This document shows, one piece after another, positions 36,511 through 45,802 of a stretch of DNA of 64,000 nucleotides. The DNA comes from Erginobacter sp964465735 (GTDB lineage: Bacteria > Auribacterota > Erginobacteria > Erginobacterales > Erginobacteraceae): contig CAYXKT010000002.1 in NCBI GenBank assembly GCA_964465735.1, positions 3,901 to 67,900 of the forward strand, read 5' to 3'. Both the position numbers and the translations under genes were made by a program. Each line of letters opens with the position of its first letter. The stretch's first letter is position 1. Below the pieces are notes generated by a model that saw nothing but the letters and a program-made list of their open reading frames with translations, was not told where the DNA came from and did no database searches.

Positions 36511-37745
36511 CGCGACTGTTCCTCCCCCCGGCTGACGATTCCGGCCAGCATCTCTTCGGCGATCACCGCCGGCGGTCGATCGGTCTTGATAACCAGGCGG
36601 TATCGGGACCGACGGCTCATTCCGTCCAGGACCAGGGCGTGGGCGGCCGCTTCTCGGGGGGTCAACTCCCCCTTGCGCCGGGCGATCTCCTCCGGCTCGT
36701 TCCACAACAATATAAATAGGTCCGGGCGGGGAAGCAGGAGGTAAAGAACCCTGATCAGTCCTTCCGGAACCGCAAAACCCATCGACCGGGACTTGACCGC
36801 GTAGGTGAAAAACTTGTCGGCGATAAACCACCCGCCGGACGCCTGAAACTTCCTGATCACCAGCCACTGATAGAGCTGGATATCGAGAAAATGATAAAGC
36901 AGCCGGGGAATATCCAGGACCGCCGGCCAGACCCGGGGCGGAGCCGGCGGCGAGGTTGAGCCGGGGGGACAAGCGGGTAATACCCCCTGCCGGAAGGGAC
37001 GTTCCGGAAGCATCCCGGTCTTTCCCCCGAGATGCCGGATCCGAAAACAGATTCCCAGTCCTTCCAGCCGGTCCCCGAGCTCGGCCAAGGCGGTGGTTTT
37101 CCCCACTCCGTCGGGGCCGTTGACCACCACGTAAAGTCCCGCGGGGAAGAGAAAATCCATCCAGAACCGGATATCACCCACCCAGCGGAAAAACCGGTGG
37201 AGGGGACGCTCCCGGTATCTGGCCGCCAGCTCCTTTAGCCGGTTTTCGATCCGGATCTCCAAGGCCCGATCCTCTCGGAAAGCCGATTCCAGGATCCGAA
37301 GATAGTCCGGCTTGGGCTTGCGCCGGTGATGGATAAAAAGGCAGGTCAGGAATTCTTCCCTCCCCAACAAACTGAATCCCTGCCGGGTCCATCGGCGGCC
37401 GACGAGAAAGATTCGGGCGGGAACCATCCCGGAGTCGAGACGGACGACCGAGCGAAGATCGAAAATCGCCGAATAGCCGTGCCAGTGGAGGGCAACCACC
37501 CTTCTCCCGTAACGGCTTCGGACCACCTGGACGAATCTCCACCCCGTATCCAGACGCGCGGCTTCGACAACCAGTGAGGAAAACCGCTCAAGATCTCCGC
37601 CCGAGACCAGGATATCGGCGTCCTTGGCGGTCCCGGACAAAACCTGACGGAAATTCCTCATCAGGGCATAGTTGATCTTCCGCCGACCGGCCGACCGCAG
37701 AACTTCTCGGATCAGCTCAGCCCGGTTTTCTTGGAGAGTCTTCAT
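36507..37745 (-). CDS. Nucleotidyltransferase-like + thymidylate-kinase-like protein
   Basis: 412 residues with two parts. Residues about 20-110 show a KDADILV motif (41-47) and a following FDLRS, like the NTase fold used in aminoglycoside-nucleotidyltransferase relatives. Residues about 205-400 are a P-loop kinase with NGPDGVGKTT (P-loop 210-218), DKFF and a TMPK-like lid (ELTPREAAAH). Such fusions occur in polysaccharide clusters beside APH-like kinases. It starts 4 bases after the flippase stop and overlaps the APH-like gene by 4 bases, so the pair is coupled. Function unproven. Confidence 0.65.
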   Translation of the reverse strand: MKTLQENRAELIREVLRSAGRRKINYALMRNFRQVLSGTAKDADILVSGGDLERFSSLVVEAARLDTGWRFVQVVRSRYGRRVVALHWHGYSAIFDLRSVVRLDSGMVPARIFLVGRRWTRQGFSLLGREEFLTCLFIHHRRKPKPDYLRILESAFREDRALEIRIENRLKELAARYRERPLHRFFRWVGDIRFWMDFLFPAGLYVVVNGPDGVGKTTALAELGDRLEGLGICFRIRHLGGKTGMLPERPFRQGVLPACPPGSTSPPAPPRVWPAVLDIPRLLYHFLDIQLYQWLVIRKFQASGGWFIADKFFTYAVKSRSMGFAVPEGLIRVLYLLLPRPDLFILLWNEPEEIARRKGELTPREAAAHALVLDGMSRRSRYRLVIKTDRPPAVIAEEMLAGIVSRGEEQSR

Positions 37746-37749
37746 ATAT

Positions 37750-39165
37750 TCAATTCCACCAGTACCGCTTCAGCCAGAGCAATTCCGGACGGCAGGCCGT
37801 CCATAACAGTCCCAGGTAAATCAAGCATACTACAACCGAAACGGCCGGGGAAGGCAATCCGGAGTAAACCAGAAGGCCCCAGCCGACCAGTCCGGCCGAA
37901 ACCGCCAGGACCAGCGGCTTGACCAGTAAGGCCGGTTGAAGCTGCTGCAAACGGAGAAGGATAGCCAGCAGGTATCCAACCCCGGCCAGCTGGGAGAACC
38001 CCAGGTTCAGCGCCATCAGGTAAATCGGAGACGGTCCGTCTTCCGCGCCCGCCAGACGGTAAATCCCCAGGGATATCAGGAGAAAGATCGCGATCTCCAT
38101 CAGGCGGCCCCAGGCGACGTGGAGCGGATCCTTGACGGCGAAAAACACCTGCTGAATGAACACGGCGGGGACGATCACGACCAGGTAAAGACTGAAGAAG
38201 GGAAGCGCTCGAGCGGTGGGGACCCACCGGGCTCCGAGAACCAGAACGATCAGGTCCCGGAGAAAGAAGATCGCGGCCAGGGCAAAAAAGGAACCCAGGG
38301 CCAGGTTGAGAAATATCCCCAGGTTGATCAGCGAATCCAGCCGGCGGAGATCGCTCTTGAGCCGGTTGATCAGGGAAAAGGCGAACCGGGCGTTGATCTC
38401 CCTGACCAGCCCGACGGCCGAAGAAACAATCATCAGGCCCCGCTCGTAAGCTCCCACGAAAGCCACCGGGACCATCAACCCCAGGATCAGCTTATCCAGG
38501 GACTGCATCATCGTCGCGCAGATCCGGACAACAAACTTTTTCGAACCGTAAACCAGCACCACCCGGAGAACTTCTTTTTCCCAGCCAACCCCGTATTCCC
38601 AGCGGCAGCATTTGAAGAAGATCACTGTCTCCAGAAGCACCCGGACGTACATCCCGGCCACCAGGCTGTAAACCCCGGCGCCGGCCAGGGCCAGCCCCAG
38701 CGTGGCCAGGATACCGGCCGTCCGTGCGAGGAAATGCACGATCTCGGTCGTCTTGAAATCAAGGTTTCTCTCGATGACGAACTGGAAAATCAGGCTGAAA
38801 AAAGTTAGGATATGCCCGGCGATCAGCAGGAGATATATCCGGGAGATCTGCTCGCCGTAAACCCGGCTGACGATCAACGCCCCGGGTACGGTCAGAACCG
38901 CGTAGGCGGCGGCCTGGAGAATCGTAATTCCGAGAACGTTTCTCTCGATGTTTTTCACCTCCTGGAACTGGATTACGCAATGAGCGAAACCGAAGGAGAT
39001 AAACATCGCGATAAACCCCAGAGAGGACTCGGCCAGGGCGAACACCCCGAAGACCTCCGGGGAGAGGATCCGCATAATCAGCAGGTGGAAGAAGAGAGAG
39101 ACAACAAATTGCCCCTGTCTGCCGATCAAAATCCACTTAACACTCTGCTTGATCTTGGCTTTCAC
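37750..39165 (-). CDS. Wzx-type polysaccharide flippase
   Basis: 471 residues, 12-14 membrane helices, GTG start. The N-terminal pattern (VKWILIGRQGQFVVSLFF... SPEVFGVFALAES) matches the MOP/Polysacc_synt family. Wzx flips undecaprenyl-linked repeat units to the periplasm, where Wzy and WaaL-type enzymes act; both are present in this operon. The start codon GTG has only a weak ribosome site. No internal break is seen. Confidence 0.85.
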   Translation of the reverse strand: MKAKIKQSVKWILIGRQGQFVVSLFFHLLIMRILSPEVFGVFALAESSLGFIAMFISFGFAHCVIQFQEVKNIERNVLGITILQAAAYAVLTVPGALIVSRVYGEQISRIYLLLIAGHILTFFSLIFQFVIERNLDFKTTEIVHFLARTAGILATLGLALAGAGVYSLVAGMYVRVLLETVIFFKCCRWEYGVGWEKEVLRVVLVYGSKKFVVRICATMMQSLDKLILGLMVPVAFVGAYERGLMIVSSAVGLVREINARFAFSLINRLKSDLRRLDSLINLGIFLNLALGSFFALAAIFFLRDLIVLVLGARWVPTARALPFFSLYLVVIVPAVFIQQVFFAVKDPLHVAWGRLMEIAIFLLISLGIYRLAGAEDGPSPIYLMALNLGFSQLAGVGYLLAILLRLQQLQPALLVKPLVLAVSAGLVGWGLLVYSGLPSPAVSVVVCLIYLGLLWTACRPELLWLKRYWWN

Positions 39166-39238
39166 GTTCCCAGTGGAAGATAAATGGTTGGCGGGCCGGT
39201 CCGCGGATGGGTCACCGCTTTCCGGCCCCGGAGAGATA

Positions 39239-40291
39239 TCACTCCCGGCCGATAATATCCAGCATTCTCTCTGCCCGGTCCCGGATGGTATGACCTCCCG
39301 CCCTCACCCTTTCGAACCCGGCCCGGGAGACGGTTTCCCGTTCTCGTTCGTGCTCCAGGTAATAGCGGGCTTTATCCCGCAATTCTTCCGGGGAAGAGAA
39401 AAAGGCCATCTCCTTACCCTCGGTGAAGAATTCCCCCAACTCCTCCGAACGCTCCGAGAGAGTAAAGACCCCGCAGGCCGGCAGTTCGAACGAACGGTGA
39501 TTATGGGTATCCCGATTCTCCCCCCGGAGGAAATTGAGGCCGATCGGGGAGGCGTTGAGAATGGCTGAGAGCTCGGCGCCCCGGACGATCCGGCCGTTTC
39601 CAGTCCGCTTTACGGCCAACCGGAGGCCGGACTCCAACTTCGCCCGGCCCCAGTACGCTCCCCAGATCGAACGGGAAAACCCGCTGAGGGCCTCGAGCAG
39701 CCGGGCCCGATCCGAGGTATAGGTTCCGGCAAAGACCAGCTGGCGGCCGTACGTATCGCGGATTTCCTTCGACGGTCGGACCGGGAAATGGGCCGAACCG
39801 TCGTAACCGAGGGGGAGATAGCGGACCCTTTCCGCTCCCAAACCGCGCAGTTCCTCAACATTGACCTGTTTAGCGGGGAAGATCCAGTGATAGAGCGGGA
39901 CAATCCCTTCCAGGTCCGGGAAGCGGTTGCCAGGCGAGAGGGAGAAAAAATCGTCATAGTTGACGTTGACCAGGATCGTCCCCGGCAGTTCCCGGCGGAT
40001 CAGGCGGAGGATCTCCGGCTTGACCAGGTTGCCCTTGACGACCAGGAGGAGATCGGGTTTCAGCCGGAGCGCGTTATCCCGAATGGCCCGGTTATATCGA
40101 TCCGTCAGGCGGTTCCGGTTGAGGCGCCTCAGCAACCGCCCGGCCGGGCCGTAACCGAGCGGAAAGTACTCCAGGGTGTTGACGAAGGCCGCCCGCCGCC
40201 CCGCTCCGCCTAAAGCGCGGAGGAAACTCTCGCCGATCGCGAACGGGCCGACCGGAGCGACCAGGAGCACATTTTCAATCCTCTTATTCAT
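39239..40291 (-). CDS. CgeB-like glycosyltransferase
   Basis: 350 residues. GT-B type with VLLVAPVGPFAIGESFLRAL at the N-terminus, LVVKGNLVKPEIL, YDDFFSLSP, and a C-terminal ELPACGVFTLSERSEELGEFF, which marks the Glyco_trans_1_2 / CgeB group. It overlaps the next upstream GT gene by 8 bases (both starts read from adjacent sequence). Acts in glycan assembly; the donor is not predictable. Confidence 0.8.
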   Translation of the reverse strand: MNKRIENVLLVAPVGPFAIGESFLRALGGAGRRAAFVNTLEYFPLGYGPAGRLLRRLNRNRLTDRYNRAIRDNALRLKPDLLLVVKGNLVKPEILRLIRRELPGTILVNVNYDDFFSLSPGNRFPDLEGIVPLYHWIFPAKQVNVEELRGLGAERVRYLPLGYDGSAHFPVRPSKEIRDTYGRQLVFAGTYTSDRARLLEALSGFSRSIWGAYWGRAKLESGLRLAVKRTGNGRIVRGAELSAILNASPIGLNFLRGENRDTHNHRSFELPACGVFTLSERSEELGEFFTEGKEMAFFSSPEELRDKARYYLEHERERETVSRAGFERVRAGGHTIRDRAERMLDIIGRE

Positions 40292-41441
40292 TGTTCGCTC
40301 CCCCCAGGAGCCGCAGGTATTCCCCGGTCACCCGGGAACCGTAATCATCCCAGGAAAAGCCGCTGCGGACCTTCAGTTTCGCCCGCTCCCCCATCTCCCG
40401 CCGGAGATCCGGGTCCCGGTAGAGCCGGAGCAGCTTCTCCTGGATAGCTTCCACGTCCCGGACCGGGACGATAAACCCCTCTTTCCCCTCCTCGATAAGG
40501 TCTTCCCCTCCGGTGTTGGGCGTGCAGATCAACGGCAACCCGCAAGCCATCGCCTGGAGTTGGACCATCGCCATCCCCTCTTCCAGGGAAGGCATAACAA
40601 AGACGCTGCCCCGCGAGAGATACCGATACAGTTCAGATCGGGGCCGGGAGCCGATGTACCTGTATGTCCCGGCGTACTCTCTCATCATCGGCTTGATCTC
40701 ATCCGAGATCGTGCCGATGAAGAGAAGCTCGGCCTCCGGCAGCCGCAGTTCCTGGAAGGCCCGCAGGAGATACTGCACTCCCTTGCGCAGGCTCAGGCAG
40801 CCAGCGAAGACCACCCGGAAGACCGAATCCCGGCGGGGAACCTGCCGGAATTCCCCGAGGTCGACCCCGAGGAAGCACCGGATAATCTTCTCCGGAGGAA
40901 CTCCCTGCCGGAGAAAGGAATCACGGGCGAAAGAACTGGGGACCGCGATATAATCGGTCTCTTCATACTCCCGCAGTTCTTTCTCCACCAGGGCCGGATG
41001 CGGCAGAACACCCCAGCAGCCGAGCCTCTCGTATTCTTCGGCCAAAATTTGCCTTTGGAAGAGGATATGGGAGCTGCCCCTCTCCAGGACGGTCTTCATC
41101 CCCCGGCGTTTCGCCTCCCGGATAGTCCGGAGGCCGAACGACGACCAACCGACCAGCAGATCTCCCCCCGCCAGCCTGCGGGATGCCTGGAGGTCGAACA
41201 GTTCACTGACCAGGCGAACGGGATCGGCCCGGGCGCTGACCGGCTTGGGGAGTTTCCGCCAGCCTCGGTAAATCGCCTGGCAGAGAGGCAGGGATATCAC
41301 CTTCCCGGGGGGGATTCCATATCCTCGGACCCGGGAAGCCGGGTAGCCGGTAATAATCCGCTCCAGACAGCCCCTCTGTTCCAGCTGCCGGGCCAGTTCA
41401 AAGGAATGGAACATCCCTCCCGTTGTCACGGTAACTTTCAT
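40284..41441 (-). CDS. GT4 glycosyltransferase
   Basis: 385 residues from ATG 41441, which overlaps the preceding gene's stop (ATGA). A longer upstream start would cover that gene and lacks the family start. N-terminal VTVTTGGMFHSFELARQLE, middle VVFAGCLSLRKGVQYLLRAF and C-terminal PSLEEGMAMVQLQAMACGLP (EX7E) show a GT4 fold. One of four GT4-like genes in this operon, so the repeat unit probably has several sugars. Confidence 0.85.
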   Translation of the reverse strand: MKVTVTTGGMFHSFELARQLEQRGCLERIITGYPASRVRGYGIPPGKVISLPLCQAIYRGWRKLPKPVSARADPVRLVSELFDLQASRRLAGGDLLVGWSSFGLRTIREAKRRGMKTVLERGSSHILFQRQILAEEYERLGCWGVLPHPALVEKELREYEETDYIAVPSSFARDSFLRQGVPPEKIIRCFLGVDLGEFRQVPRRDSVFRVVFAGCLSLRKGVQYLLRAFQELRLPEAELLFIGTISDEIKPMMREYAGTYRYIGSRPRSELYRYLSRGSVFVMPSLEEGMAMVQLQAMACGLPLICTPNTGGEDLIEEGKEGFIVPVRDVEAIQEKLLRLYRDPDLRREMGERAKLKVRSGFSWDDYGSRVTGEYLRLLGGANNE

Positions 41442-42628
41442 AATTCGGGCAGCGCACGCAGGGCGCGCAAAATCTCCTCCACCCCTTTTTGATAATTCCA
41501 TCCAGAGACCCTCTCCTGGGCCCACACCCCCATCTCCTCCCGAAGTTCGGGAGACTGAGCAAGCCTTCGCATCCGGTCGGCCAAGACCCCAACCTCTCCG
41601 ACCGGACAGATGAAACCGTTCTCCCCTTCGACCACCAGGTCCCCGGCAGTACCGACCCCGTCGCTGACGATAACCGGGAGGGAAAAATTCATCGCCTCGT
41701 TCAGGGCCCGGGGAGAAGGGTCGTACTCGGAGGGGAGAACGAAGACGTCCCCAGCGACATAGTATCGGGGCAGCTCAGTCTGGTTCCGGAACCCGGTGAT
41801 GACAACATTGGTCAGGCGGCGGCGGGCGATCAGGTTCTCCAGGTCCCGGCGCTGCGCTCCTTCCCCAACGAAGACCAGGGAAGCTTCCGGCGGGTCACCC
41901 AGGAGGCGGTAGGCCTCGAGGAGATCAAGAGCGCGCTTGCGGGGATCGAGCTTCCCGGCGAAGAGAAAGACCGGGAGACCGGCAGGGAGACCCAATGCGG
42001 TTTTGATCTCCTCCTTCCGCGGGGAGAGTTCCCGGGCCCGGGCCTGGAAATATTCATTATCCACCGCGGCCGGGTTCCAGTAAATCCTTCCCGGATCGGC
42101 CCCATAGGCAAGGTAGTAGTCGGCGTTTTTTTCGCACTCGCTCATAACCGCCGACGCCCGTCGGAAGAGAGGGGTAAGCACCGCCTTTTTTAAGACCCGG
42201 AGGGGGGCGGGGCGGCGGGGCCGGGAGACGACATTGCCCCCGATAAAGACCGGGATCCGGAATACCCCGGCCGCCAGGAAGGCCAGCCAGGCGGTCAGGT
42301 AATTGTAGCCCCAGACGAAGACGGCGTCGTAGCCTCCGGAGACAAGCGCGGGGACGATTCCCGGGTTGCAGAACCTTCCCAGGAGGGGAACCGGCCCCGA
42401 ATAGAGACCAGCGAGAAACCGGTGGCGGTACCCTTCGAGCAGGGGGAGATCCCATTTGATATCCATCCGGAAGGTTCGGTCATACGCCGGTTTTTTTGCT
42501 CCGCCCTCCCAGCAATAATAGACCGTCAACTCGATCCCGGGATGCCGTTCCATCTCCTGGTAGAGACGGTAGTAGTACTGGATGGGATGGGTGACCAGGA
42601 CCGCCAGACGGTATTTTTGTTTCATCAT
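41438..42628 (-). CDS. GT4 glycosyltransferase
   Basis: 396 residues. GT-B fold with LVTHPIQYYYRLYQEM at the N-terminus, FAGKLDPRKRALDLLEAY and LPSEYDPSPRALNEAMNFSLP (EX7E region). The start could be either of two adjacent ATGs (42628 or 42625). It overlaps the next GT gene by 4 bases and follows an FkbM methyltransferase after 8 bases. The N-terminal HPIQYYYR motif is typical of EPS glycosyltransferases. Confidence 0.85.
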   Translation of the reverse strand: MMKQKYRLAVLVTHPIQYYYRLYQEMERHPGIELTVYYCWEGGAKKPAYDRTFRMDIKWDLPLLEGYRHRFLAGLYSGPVPLLGRFCNPGIVPALVSGGYDAVFVWGYNYLTAWLAFLAAGVFRIPVFIGGNVVSRPRRPAPLRVLKKAVLTPLFRRASAVMSECEKNADYYLAYGADPGRIYWNPAAVDNEYFQARARELSPRKEEIKTALGLPAGLPVFLFAGKLDPRKRALDLLEAYRLLGDPPEASLVFVGEGAQRRDLENLIARRRLTNVVITGFRNQTELPRYYVAGDVFVLPSEYDPSPRALNEAMNFSLPVIVSDGVGTAGDLVVEGENGFICPVGEVGVLADRMRRLAQSPELREEMGVWAQERVSGWNYQKGVEEILRALRALPEL

Positions 42629-42636
42629 CGGGCCAC

Positions 42637-43392
42637 TCAGTTTGTTCCCCGGGCTGATGATATCCGGCGTTTTTCAGTGATCCCCCCCGGTTGCCGATCC
42701 TCCCGGTAGGCGGCCAGCCATCGGTTGATCTCACCGTGCCTCTGTTCCGGGACCGCGATCCTCCACCAGGCGTTGGGGATGATCCGGGTAACATACCCGT
42801 GCCCGGCGAGCAGTTCGATACAGCCCCTCTCCAGGTCGAGTGAATGGGTCTCGATCAGCCAGCGGACCCCGGGCGACTCCAAGAAATCCGCTGCTCCCTG
42901 AAGAGCCTCGACCTCGCCGCCGTCGATGTCGATCTTGATCAGACAGGGAAAGTCCACCCGGTCGCGAAAGGAATCCAGACTAACCCGGTCGCCCCCATCG
43001 GTTGAGCCGACAAACTTCCGGGAGATCACGACCTTCTTTTCCCCGGCGGCGGGGTTGAGGGACAGATTCTTCCTGATCCGGAGACAATGGTCGGCAGAAG
43101 GTTCGAAAGCGTAGACCTTCCCAGCCCCGGTTTTGGTCGCGAAGTAGAGAGTGTGTTCCCCGCAGGCGGCGCCGATATCGATAGCCGTCCTGGCTATCCG
43201 GGAAAACTTTTTCAGCCAGGGGTGGGTCTCGGCCTCCCACAGGCCGAGATACAATTGGCACTGATGGCTGAAATCGATCTCCATCCGGATCCCCCGGTAT
43301 AACCCGAAGGGTATGGTTCTGGGCTTGCTTCCCTTCGGGAGCCGGAGAATCCGGTTCTTAAGAAAACGGTTGAAAGCGCTGCCTCGTGTCAT
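42637..43392 (-). CDS. FkbM-family methyltransferase
   Basis: 251 residues. SAM motif AIDIGAACGEHTLYFA, YAFEPSADH, and the FkbM-type IKIDIDGGEVEALQG. FkbM proteins methylate sugar or polyketide hydroxyls; here O-methylation of a glycan sugar is expected. It lies between another methyltransferase and a GT4 gene. A GAAGAGAA site precedes ATG. Confidence 0.82.
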   Translation of the reverse strand: MTRGSAFNRFLKNRILRLPKGSKPRTIPFGLYRGIRMEIDFSHQCQLYLGLWEAETHPWLKKFSRIARTAIDIGAACGEHTLYFATKTGAGKVYAFEPSADHCLRIRKNLSLNPAAGEKKVVISRKFVGSTDGGDRVSLDSFRDRVDFPCLIKIDIDGGEVEALQGAADFLESPGVRWLIETHSLDLERGCIELLAGHGYVTRIIPNAWWRIAVPEQRHGEINRWLAAYREDRQPGGITEKRRISSARGTN

Positions 43393-43420
43393 ATTTTTCT
43401 CTTCGTTGGAGAGTTCCCCA

Positions 43421-44152
43421 TCACTTCCGGGCCGCCGTGACCAGGTTGGCGGTGAAGATCCCCCTCCCCTGCCCGCTCTCCACCATCAGGGCGAACCGCC
43501 AGAGGCCCTCGATACCCTTCCAGAATATGGTCCGGACGGCCGACTTCAGGCTGTAGCCAAAGACCGGGGGAGCGGAAAAGGTGGCGGCACCCCGGAACCC
43601 GGCCAGCAGCAGCGCGGCTTCCAGGCTGTAACTGGTAAACCCCGACTCGTGGGTCAGATCTCCCCAGCGGTAGCGGAGCGAAAAGGGACTCTCAAGGTTG
43701 ACGGTCTGAATCAGCAGCACACCACCGGTGATCAGGGATTGGCGGACCAGGATCAGCAGATCGATGACTTCCTCCCGGGTAAAGTGCTCGATCAGGTCCC
43801 GGGCGACCACCGCCCCGTAAGTCCCGGGGTGGTCGGCCAGGTGATCCCTGACGTCCCCCCGGATTATACCCTCGATCCCCAGCGAGCGGGCAACGGCCAC
43901 CTGTTCCCCGCTGATATCGATACCCCTGACGTCGGAATATCCGGCCCGGCGGAGATAGTGGACAAAGCCGCCGCTTCCGCAGCCGACATCGATCAACGGT
44001 GTGGAGAGATCCCGGGGAAGATGCCGCCGGAACCGGTTCTCCCAGACCGGAAACTGCCTCTCGATCGCCTCCAGGGTGATCTCCGGCCGAGCCGGTCGAG
44101 GCCGGATCTCATAGTTCTCGTACAACCTCTTCCTGTACTCTTCTCTCTCCAT
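43421..44152 (-). CDS. Class I SAM methyltransferase
   Basis: 243 residues. LIDVGCGSGGFVHYL (motif I), VRGIDISGEQV (motif II), and VARDLIEHF. GGGAGGGTCAG precedes ATG. It precedes an FkbM gene by 28 bases, so two methylations of the same repeat unit are plausible. A 134-base gap lies upstream towards the ligase gene, the largest gap in the operon except the one after fcl, and may hold a promoter that I could not define. Confidence 0.8.
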   Translation of the reverse strand: MEREEYRKRLYENYEIRPRPARPEITLEAIERQFPVWENRFRRHLPRDLSTPLIDVGCGSGGFVHYLRRAGYSDVRGIDISGEQVAVARSLGIEGIIRGDVRDHLADHPGTYGAVVARDLIEHFTREEVIDLLILVRQSLITGGVLLIQTVNLESPFSLRYRWGDLTHESGFTSYSLEAALLLAGFRGAATFSAPPVFGYSLKSAVRTIFWKGIEGLWRFALMVESGQGRGIFTANLVTAARK

Positions 44153-44286
44153 CTGACCCTCCCGGATTCCGCCGCCGGTGAAGAACAGCGGGGCGGGGTT
44201 TTCCCGCTTTGAATACTATACACGGCCCGGGCCGGCAATCAAGGATAGAGTAGCCAGGCGCCCCCTTACCGGGCGTCCCTATCCGG

Positions 44287-45765
44287 TCACCGCCCGGGGA
44301 AAATCCGGCCCGCCGCCAGGGACAGCAGGACCGTCAAAAGAAGGGCATTGGCGGGGATGGCGAAGTTGAAGTTAAGCGCACTCTGGAGAAGCAGACCCAG
44401 AACCCCGGCGGAACAGCCGGCGACCAGCCCTCGTCCAGCTATCGGCCATCCCCCCGGACGTTTCCGCGGGTGCCCCGGGTAAGTACTGTCCGGTTTCCAG
44501 AACAAAACCGAACCAAAGAATACCAGGAAGAACCCGGTCAGGCCCACCAATCCCCAGGTCCCCATCTCCGCCGCAACCTGGAGGTAATCGTTCTCGGCGT
44601 GGGTAAACGGTTTGCGGCGATCAAAGGACTTGTAATAGGGATATAACTTCTCGAATCCCCCCAGACCGATCCCCAGGAGCGGGAAATCCCCGTAGATCCG
44701 GATGGTATCCCGCCAGATGTCCCGCCGGTACTCCACCTCCTTCCCCTTTCCTCCGATCGTCTCAAAACGATGGACCAGGTCGGCGGTCCCGAAGTAGGCC
44801 AAGCCCAGGGCGATCAGGACCAGAGAGACAACGAAGATCATCAGGGACTGCTTCCGGTCGATCAGCCGGAAGCGGCGGGAGATCAAGATCAAATATACAA
44901 AGGCGAGAAGACCGGCCAGTATCCCGCTCCGGGAATAGGAGAGAAAGAGGGAAACCGCCATCACCAGGGCCATAAAGCCGAGCAGGAGACGCCGGGGTTC
45001 GGACCGGACCATCCGGTCCCGAAAAAGCTCCCCGGCCGGCCGGGGCCGACGGCTCAGGAGCAGGCCCAGGGCGAGGGGGATGACCATTATGATATAGCCG
45101 GCAAAATGGTTGCGGTTGACGAAGGGACCGAAGGGATTCCCGAAGCGGATCGGGCGGAGCCAGTAAATCATACCCTGCCAGGAGTACTTCTGGAGAATCC
45201 CGATCACCGAGACGGCAAAACCGGTAGCGACAACCGCGGTCAGCAGCCGGGCGGTGAATCCCATCCAGTTCCCCTCCGCCGGCCGGTAGCCTTTCAGGGT
45301 GTAAAAGATCGCTCCGTAGGCCGCCAGCCTGACCAGCTCCCCGGCGGTCCGGGAAGGGTAAAGGGAGAATACCGTCCAGGAACCGGAGGTGACCCGCCCG
45401 GTCAAAAGCCAGAACCGGGCGGTCCGGGGACTGATCGCGGAGACCAGGGTGACCGGAAGCGGGATCAGCTGGACCAGCGGGCCGAGGAGAAACAGAATTC
45501 CGAACCCGCAGAGCAGATAATCGGCGACCGGGCGGCACGCCGTTGGCGAAAGAGCCCCCGAAAGAGAAGGAATTCGGACGAGCAGATGCCGGCGGTAACG
45601 TTCGGTCGCGGCAATCAGGAAGCAGCCCGCGGACAGGATAATCCAGGCCCAGGTCTCGACCGCCCCGAAGGCCAGGGGGGAGAAGACCACCAGGAAGACG
45701 GCTCCCCACTCGACAATCCGCTCGCACCGGCGGATCTCCTTCGGAATTGTTAAACGCTCATCCAT
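44287..45765 (-). CDS. O-antigen ligase family membrane protein (Wzy_C)
   Basis: 492 residues from ATG 45765; a longer start has a non-hydrophobic, antisense-like leader. About 12 helices with a periplasmic segment. NRNHFAGYIIMVIPLALG and YSRSGIL motifs are those of WaaL/Wzy_C proteins. Because a separate Wzy-type polymerase exists at 33912, this one likely ligates the glycan to lipid A core or a protein, but such proteins can also be polymerases. Confidence 0.8.
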   Translation of the reverse strand: MDERLTIPKEIRRCERIVEWGAVFLVVFSPLAFGAVETWAWIILSAGCFLIAATERYRRHLLVRIPSLSGALSPTACRPVADYLLCGFGILFLLGPLVQLIPLPVTLVSAISPRTARFWLLTGRVTSGSWTVFSLYPSRTAGELVRLAAYGAIFYTLKGYRPAEGNWMGFTARLLTAVVATGFAVSVIGILQKYSWQGMIYWLRPIRFGNPFGPFVNRNHFAGYIIMVIPLALGLLLSRRPRPAGELFRDRMVRSEPRRLLLGFMALVMAVSLFLSYSRSGILAGLLAFVYLILISRRFRLIDRKQSLMIFVVSLVLIALGLAYFGTADLVHRFETIGGKGKEVEYRRDIWRDTIRIYGDFPLLGIGLGGFEKLYPYYKSFDRRKPFTHAENDYLQVAAEMGTWGLVGLTGFFLVFFGSVLFWKPDSTYPGHPRKRPGGWPIAGRGLVAGCSAGVLGLLLQSALNFNFAIPANALLLTVLLSLAAGRIFPGR

Positions 45766-45802
45766 ATTCTCGGGTTTTCGCGCCGCGGAAGGGGGATCGA
45801 CC

